DNA of 10,480 bases, from assembly GCA_002728175.1 (NCBI GenBank), contig PBVH01000012.1, positions 90,902-101,381 on the forward strand, in the 5' to 3' direction. This stretch comes from Flavobacteriales bacterium (GTDB taxonomy: Bacteria > Bacteroidota > Bacteroidia > Flavobacteriales > BACL11). Made by a program: the position numbers and the translations under genes. Below are positions 5,722 to 10,480 of the stretch, piece after piece (within the stretch, counting starts at the first letter, position 1; every line of letters starts with the position of its first letter). The notes beneath the pieces were generated by a model. The model ran no database searches. It saw only the letters and a list, made by a program, of their open reading frames with translations, and had not been told where the DNA came from.

Positions 5722-7641
5722 ATGGAAAATGGAGAAAACTATGTTCTTGGCGAGCTTCTAGAAAAAATAAATACTCCTGATGATTTACGAAAGCTCGAAA
5801 AAAAACAACTTAATCAAGTTAGTAACGAGTTAAGACAATACATAGTGGATGTAGTGTCAAAAAAAGGTGGGCATTTTGGTGCAAGTTTAGGTGTAGTAGA
5901 ATTAACTGTTGCTTTACATTATTGCTTTAACACCCCACATGATCAACTAGTTTGGGACGTGGGTCATCAAGCTTATGGACACAAAATATTGACAGGAAGA
6001 AAATACTTATTTCCCTCAAACAGAATATACAAGGGATTGAGTGGATTTCCTAAAAGAAGTGAAAGTGTATACGATACATTTGGTGTTGGTCATTCTTCTA
6101 CATCTATTTCAGCCGCCTTAGGCATGGCCATAGCTAACAAAGAAAATGACAAACAACATATTGCGGTTATTGGAGATGGTGCAATGACTGCTGGAATGGC
6201 CTTTGAGGCTCTAAATCACGCAGGAGCGGAAAAAACAAATCTACTTATTATATTAAATGACAATTGCATGTCAATTGACCCTGCTGTTGGTGCGTTAAAA
6301 GAATATTTAACTGATATATCGACATCATACACATACAATAAAGCAAAAAATAAGCTGTGGAAATTGTTAGGAAAAATTAGTAGGTTTGGTAGTAGTGCAC
6401 AAAAAATTGCAAAAAAAATTGAGGGCGCTGTAAAGTCAACCGTTTTGGGAGAAAGCAATTATTTTGAGTCATTAAATTTTCGATATTTTGGTCCAATTAA
6501 TGGACACGACGTTGAACATCTTGTTACCGTATTAAATGATATCAAGAAAATTCCTGGTCCAAAAATACTTCATTGTATAACAAAAAAAGGGAAGGGCTAT
6601 GAGCCAGCTGAAACGGGAGACAGTACCAAATGGCATGCTCCCGGGCTATTTGATAAAAAGACTGGTGAAATTATAACTGGAAACAAAAAAAAATCTCCAC
6701 CAAAATATCAAGATGTTTTTGGTGAAACAATAATTGAACTGGCCGAAAAAAACACACAAATTATTGGTGTAACACCAGCCATGCTCTCCGGAAGTTCACT
6801 AAACAAAATGATGAGTAGAATGCCAGACAGGACATTTGATGTGGGAATTGCTGAACAACATGCGGTAACATTTTCTGCTGGACTAGCCACTCAAAATAAA
6901 CTTCCTTTCTGTAATATTTATTCAACATTTATGCAGAGAGCTTATGATCAATTAATTCATGATGTTGCCATACAAAACCTTAATGTTGTTTTTTGTTTGG
7001 ACAGGGGAGGTTTAGTTGGTGCTGATGGGCCAACACATCATGGAGTATATGACATTGCATACTTAAGATGTATTCCTAATATGATAGTATCTTCTCCTAT
7101 CAATGAAATTGAGTTACGTAATCTGATGTATACTGCTCAAAAACCAAATCAAGGACCTTTTGCGATAAGATATCCAAGAGGAAAAGGGGTTATTGTGGAC
7201 TGGAAAAAAGAATTTAAAGAAATTGCTGTAGGAAAGGGTGAGATGATACAAAAAGGCAAGGATTTAGCTATATTATCTATTGGTCATCCAGGAAATTTTG
7301 CAATTAATGCACAAAAAACATTAAAAGATGATGGAATTAGTGCTGCGCATTATAATATGAGATTTGTAAAGCCAATTGATGAAGGCTTACTACACAAAAT
7401 ATTTAAGAAATTTGATAGGATTTTAACCATTGAAGATGGATGCTTACAGGGTGGTTTTGGTAGCGCAATACTGGAGTTTATGGCAAAAAACAACTATAGT
7501 GCTAAAGTTAAAATGTTAGGGATTCCTGATAAATTTGTATCACACGGAACACAAAAAGAGTTATATGCAGAGTGTTTTTATGATGAAGATGCAATAATAA
7601 AATCAACATATAAATTGTTGGATAAAGTCTCCACATCTTAA
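5722..7641 (+). CDS. dxs: 1-deoxy-D-xylulose-5-phosphate synthase
   Basis: This cytosolic, thiamine-diphosphate-dependent enzyme condenses pyruvate and glyceraldehyde 3-phosphate to DXP, the first step of the MEP route to isoprenoids. The 639 residues are close to the family norm (about 620-640). The residues expected for activity are present: His51 in GGHFGASLG, the ThDP/Mg motif GDGAMTAG (151-158) with NDN (179-181), catalytic Glu378 in VGIAEQHAVT, Asp435 and His439 in DRGGLVGADGPTHHG, and Arg486 in RYPRG. These align with E. coli His49, Glu370, Asp427, His431 and Arg478. The transketolase-like C-terminal domain follows from about 510. The start is fixed because an in-frame TAA (5719-5721) abuts the ATG. 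A TAnnTTTG motif lies 4 bp upstream. The gene is divergent from mltD and is followed, without a visible terminator, by asnS 53 bp downstream. Confidence 0.98.
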   Translation: MENGENYVLGELLEKINTPDDLRKLEKKQLNQVSNELRQYIVDVVSKKGGHFGASLGVVELTVALHYCFNTPHDQLVWDVGHQAYGHKILTGRKYLFPSNRIYKGLSGFPKRSESVYDTFGVGHSSTSISAALGMAIANKENDKQHIAVIGDGAMTAGMAFEALNHAGAEKTNLLIILNDNCMSIDPAVGALKEYLTDISTSYTYNKAKNKLWKLLGKISRFGSSAQKIAKKIEGAVKSTVLGESNYFESLNFRYFGPINGHDVEHLVTVLNDIKKIPGPKILHCITKKGKGYEPAETGDSTKWHAPGLFDKKTGEIITGNKKKSPPKYQDVFGETIIELAEKNTQIIGVTPAMLSGSSLNKMMSRMPDRTFDVGIAEQHAVTFSAGLATQNKLPFCNIYSTFMQRAYDQLIHDVAIQNLNVVFCLDRGGLVGADGPTHHGVYDIAYLRCIPNMIVSSPINEIELRNLMYTAQKPNQGPFAIRYPRGKGVIVDWKKEFKEIAVGKGEMIQKGKDLAILSIGHPGNFAINAQKTLKDDGISAAHYNMRFVKPIDEGLLHKIFKKFDRILTIEDGCLQGGFGSAILEFMAKNNYSAKVKMLGIPDKFVSHGTQKELYAECFYDEDAIIKSTYKLLDKVSTS

Positions 7642-7694
7642 ATGACAATGCCAACACATAATTACCACAAGATCCAAGAAAATAAAATTTAATC

Positions 7695-9134
7695 ATGAAA
7701 ATCAAGAAGATATTAAGTATTCAAAAAAAAATTACTGATAAAAATATTATTGTTAATGGTTGGGTAAAAAACAGAAGAGGAAGCAAAAATGTTTTTTTTA
7801 TTTCTCTTAATGACGGATCAACAATTGAAAACCTCCAAATAGTTTGCGAAAGTAAATCAATTAATGAAGAAGTAATAAAACAAATAACTACAGGATCCTG
7901 CTTGTCAGTTAGTGGATTATTAAAAACTTCGGATGGAAGCAAACAAACTGTAGAGGTTCTTGCTGAAAAAATATTAATTCTAGGTAAAGCAGATGCCGAC
8001 AAATATCCATTGCAACCCAAAAAACATAGTTTAGAGTTTTTAAGAGAAAATGCGCATTTACGATTTAGAACCAATACATTTTCATCTGTATTTAGAATAA
8101 GACACTCCTTAACATTTGCTATTCATAATTTTTTTAACCTAAATGGCTTCACAAGTTTGCATACACCTATTATAACTAGTGCTGATGCAGAAGGTGCGGG
8201 TGAAATGTTTAAAGTCACGAATTATGATCTAAATAATATTCCACTAGGCGAAAATGGAGAGGTTGATTACTCAAAAGATTTTTTTGGACAAAAAACAAGT
8301 TTAACGGTTTCTGGTCAGTTAGAAGCAGAACTAGGTGCTTTGGGGCTTGGTAAAGTATATACTTTTGGACCAACTTTTAGAGCTGAAAACTCTAACACAT
8401 CTAGGCATCTAGCAGAGTTTTGGATGATTGAGCCAGAGGTTGCGTTTGCAGATTTAAAAGAAAACATTGATTTGGCTGAAAAAATGTTAAAATATTGTAT
8501 TAATTATTGCTTAGATAACAACAAATTAGATTTAGAGTACTTAAACATGAGATTAAAAAATGAAGAATCACAACTTAAAAAAGAACTTAGATCAGAATCA
8601 TCACTTTTAGAGAGACTAAAGTTTGTTGTTAATAATGAATTTAAAAGATTAAGCTACACTGAGGCTATAAAAATTTTACTGCATTCTAAAGCAAATAAAA
8701 AGAAGAGATTCCGTTTTCAAATATCAGGATTTGGGGATGATCTACAGTCAGAGCACGAAAGATATTTAGTAGAAAAGGAATTTAAAAGACCTGTAGTAAT
8801 TACTGATTACCCAAAAGAAATAAAAGCGTTTTATATGCGTTTAAATGAGGACGAAAAAACAGTTAGAGCAATGGATATCTTATTTCCAGAAATAGGAGAA
8901 ATAGTTGGTGGATCTCAAAGGGAAGAGCGTTTAAAAATCCTTCAAAAAAGAATGAAGGAAATGAATATTGATGAAAAACATCTGTGGTGGTATTTAGACA
9001 CAAGAAAATTTGGATCATGTGAGCACAGTGGTTTTGGTCTAGGATTTGAACGTCTAGTTATGTTTGTAACTGGTATGAAAAATATACGAGATGTAATTCC
9101 CTTTCCAAGAACTCCAAAAAATGCTGAGTTTTAA
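7695..9134 (+). CDS. asnS: Asparaginyl-tRNA synthetase (class IIb)
   Basis: The enzyme charges tRNA-Asn with asparagine in the cytosol. The 479 residues comprise an N-terminal OB-fold anticodon-binding domain (about 17-100, 'IIVNGWVKNRRGSKNVFFISLNDG') and a class II catalytic core. Motif 1 ends in HTPII (Pro158). Motif 2 is FRAENSNTSRHLAEFWMIEPE (Arg229, Glu231). Motif 3 is GFGLGFERL (Arg453). The asparagine-specific block 'ADAEGAGEMFKV', the 'GEIVGGSQREER' segment (401-412) and the terminal 'RDVIPFPRTPKNAEF' distinguish it from AspRS and LysRS. A charged helical insert at about 285-315 sits where bacterial AsnRS varies in length. The start ATG has no Shine-Dalgarno and no promoter motif in the 53-bp gap after dxs, so read-through from dxs is likely. 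The stop is 2 bp from the rpoN ATG. Confidence 0.98.
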   Translation: MKIKKILSIQKKITDKNIIVNGWVKNRRGSKNVFFISLNDGSTIENLQIVCESKSINEEVIKQITTGSCLSVSGLLKTSDGSKQTVEVLAEKILILGKADADKYPLQPKKHSLEFLRENAHLRFRTNTFSSVFRIRHSLTFAIHNFFNLNGFTSLHTPIITSADAEGAGEMFKVTNYDLNNIPLGENGEVDYSKDFFGQKTSLTVSGQLEAELGALGLGKVYTFGPTFRAENSNTSRHLAEFWMIEPEVAFADLKENIDLAEKMLKYCINYCLDNNKLDLEYLNMRLKNEESQLKKELRSESSLLERLKFVVNNEFKRLSYTEAIKILLHSKANKKKRFRFQISGFGDDLQSEHERYLVEKEFKRPVVITDYPKEIKAFYMRLNEDEKTVRAMDILFPEIGEIVGGSQREERLKILQKRMKEMNIDEKHLWWYLDTRKFGSCEHSGFGLGFERLVMFVTGMKNIRDVIPFPRTPKNAEF

Positions 9135-9136
9135 CA

Positions 9137-10477
9137 ATGAATAAACAAAAATTAGAGCAAAATCTTAGCCAAAATATAAGTGCTAAACAAATTCAGTTCT
9201 TAAATTTATTGCAAATACCAATTACTCTATTACAAGAAAGAATTCAAAAAGAATTAGAAGAAAACCCAACTTTAGAAGAATCTGAGGAAAATGAAGAAGG
9301 TATTGTTAACGAAAACAATATGGGGGCTCCAAGTATTTACAATACTAAAAATGATTATAATCCTGTTCAGATCGAAGACAAAAAAGAGACTTTGGCAAAC
9401 TATTTAAGTGAACAGTTAGTCAATTTAGAATTAAACGAAACAGATACCTTTTTGATAAATTATTTAATAAATAGCTTAGACGGATACGGCTTTCTATCTT
9501 CTGATTTACATACAATTTCAAATGATCTGTTAACTCAAGAGGGTTTAGATGTAAATGAGGAAAAACTAAGATTTTGCCTTAAAACACTTCAATCTCTGGA
9601 ACCCGTTGGAGTTGGTGCAAGAAATTTGAATCATTGCTTGTTACTGCAATTAGAAAAAAAATTTCCTGAAGAAGAAATAGGCTTTAACATTCTTAATAAT
9701 CACTACAAATATTTCGTAAATAAAAATTTTGATTTTTTAATTTCTGAATATAAAATTGACGAAAAAATATTAAAAGCTATTTATAAAATAATAGAGTCAT
9801 TAAATCCAATCCCTAGTGCTGGTTTTTCTAAAAATCCAAACATGACAATCGAATATATAACCTCAGACTTCAATGTTAAAATTAAAAATGATATTCCTGT
9901 AATTTCAGCCACAAAGCTAAAAGAAAACGGTATTAGAATAAGCAAATATTATATTGATTTATTAAGCAACACAAAAGATAAAAATACATCTGAATTTCTA
10001 ACTGAAAAAATCGAAAGAGCAAAGTGGTTTAAAGAAGCTTTGGTCAAAAGAGATAACACACTTTTAAAAATAGTAACCTCAATAGTAGAATTTCAAAAAA
10101 ATTATTTTATTTCTGGGCTTGAAAAAGATTTAAAACCAATGAAACTTTCGGATATAGCTCAGATTGTTGGAGTAGATATTTCAACAATTTCTAGAGCTAG
10201 CAACTCTAAATACATAGAAACACATTTCGGAACATTTAAAATTAAAGAGTTGTTTTCAGAAGCATATAGAAAAGATAACGGTGAAATTATATCTACTAAA
10301 GAAATAAAAACAACACTTTTGGAGCTTATAAATAACGAAAACAAATCCAGGCCTTTTACTGACGATGAGCTAGCTGATCTTTTGGGAAAAGAAGATTATC
10401 ACATTGCTCGAAGAACAACAGCAAAATATCGTGAATCATTAAAAATCCCTGTTTCTAGACTTAGAAAAAAATTGTAA
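9137..10477 (+). CDS. rpoN: RNA polymerase sigma-54 factor
   Basis: This alternative sigma factor directs RNA polymerase to -24/-12 promoters and needs an ATP-driven enhancer-binding activator, none of which is encoded here. The 446-residue protein is complete. Region I (1-47, Gln/Leu-rich, 'LSQNISAKQIQFLNLLQIP' and 'IQKELEENPTLEE') contacts activators. Region II (about 48-85) is a short acidic linker. The core-binding region follows (about 86-285, including 'LEPVGVGARNLNHCLLLQL'). A helix-turn-helix lies at about 337-356 ('LSDIAQIVGVDISTISR'), and the RpoN box is at 424-433 (ARRTTAKYRE), which recognises the -24 element. Only 2 bp separate it from asnS, so it is almost surely co-transcribed and probably translated by reinitiation. 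I recall asnS-rpoN adjacency as common in Flavobacteriia. The stop TAA ends 3 bp before the window end. Confidence 0.97.
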   Translation: MNKQKLEQNLSQNISAKQIQFLNLLQIPITLLQERIQKELEENPTLEESEENEEGIVNENNMGAPSIYNTKNDYNPVQIEDKKETLANYLSEQLVNLELNETDTFLINYLINSLDGYGFLSSDLHTISNDLLTQEGLDVNEEKLRFCLKTLQSLEPVGVGARNLNHCLLLQLEKKFPEEEIGFNILNNHYKYFVNKNFDFLISEYKIDEKILKAIYKIIESLNPIPSAGFSKNPNMTIEYITSDFNVKIKNDIPVISATKLKENGIRISKYYIDLLSNTKDKNTSEFLTEKIERAKWFKEALVKRDNTLLKIVTSIVEFQKNYFISGLEKDLKPMKLSDIAQIVGVDISTISRASNSKYIETHFGTFKIKELFSEAYRKDNGEIISTKEIKTTLLELINNENKSRPFTDDELADLLGKEDYHIARRTTAKYRESLKIPVSRLRKKL

Positions 10478-10480
10478 TGA
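10477..10480 (+). other. Possible start of the next gene (ATGA overlapping the rpoN stop by one base)
   Basis: The last bases read TAATGA: the final A of the rpoN stop is also the first base of an ATG at 10477-10479. A one-base stop/start overlap would continue the tight packing seen at asnS-rpoN. Only one codon is visible, so nothing can be said about the product and the ATG may be chance. Confidence 0.2.

Noticed and set aside
7642..7692. 16-codon frame starting with ATG directly after the dxs stop (TAAATG)
   Set aside because: The predicted peptide (MTMPTHNYHKIQENKI) has no recognisable feature and no ribosome-binding site; a short chance frame in a 53-bp spacer is the simpler view.
7721..8074. 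117-codon open frame on the minus strand opposite asnS
   Set aside because: It lies wholly inside a clear asnS coding region and the translation has no family resemblance or signal features; it is a shadow of AT-rich coding sequence.
1..10480. CRISPR arrays, tRNA/rRNA genes, insertion sequences, phage or toxin-antitoxin modules
   Set aside because: Coding genes fill nearly the whole window and the spacers are 119 bp or less. I saw no spaced identical repeats, cloverleaf-like sequence, transposase motifs or small paired genes.

Overview
The window comes from an AT-rich (about one third G+C by eye) member of the Bacteroidota, most likely Flavobacteriia or a close marine relative. Four things point there. 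Two genes end in the type IX secretion (T9SS) sorting domain, which only this phylum uses. One gene encodes a DUF4837 lipoprotein, a family known from Bacteroidota. Two starts are preceded by the Bacteroidota -7 promoter motif TAnnTTTG. None of the six visible starts has a recognisable Shine-Dalgarno sequence, as is usual in this phylum.

Left part (2-3439, + strand): two tandem genes for large secreted or surface proteins. The first is cut by the window edge; it is a BNR/Asp-box beta-propeller with a T9SS tail. The second is complete: signal peptide, six kelch-like blades, GCTD...DDGSC cysteine repeats, a 'LYRN' beta-sandwich module, a small Cys-rich element and a T9SS tail. It has its own putative promoter (TATATTTG at 1461).

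Middle part (3429-5602, - strand): a two-gene operon, mltD-like lytic transglycosylase (SLT plus two LysM) followed by a DUF4837 lipoprotein. They are coupled by an ATGA stop/start overlap. Their 3' end overlaps the end of the kelch gene by 11 bp, tail to tail.

Right part (5722-10477, + strand): dxs (isoprenoid precursor synthesis, MEP pathway), asnS (asparaginyl-tRNA synthetase) and rpoN (sigma-54). The gaps are 53 bp and 2 bp with no visible terminator, so this is probably one transcript. The 119-bp divergent spacer between mltD and dxs holds a promoter-like motif that ends 4 bp before the dxs ATG, plus several short palindromes and direct repeats.

There are no RNA genes, CRISPR arrays, insertion sequences, phage genes or defence genes here. 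I see ordinary, mostly vertically inherited core genes plus two surface-protein genes. I found no undescribed multi-gene system; the items worth a second look are regulatory details and the domain architecture of the kelch protein. No gene-free stretch exceeds 300 bases.
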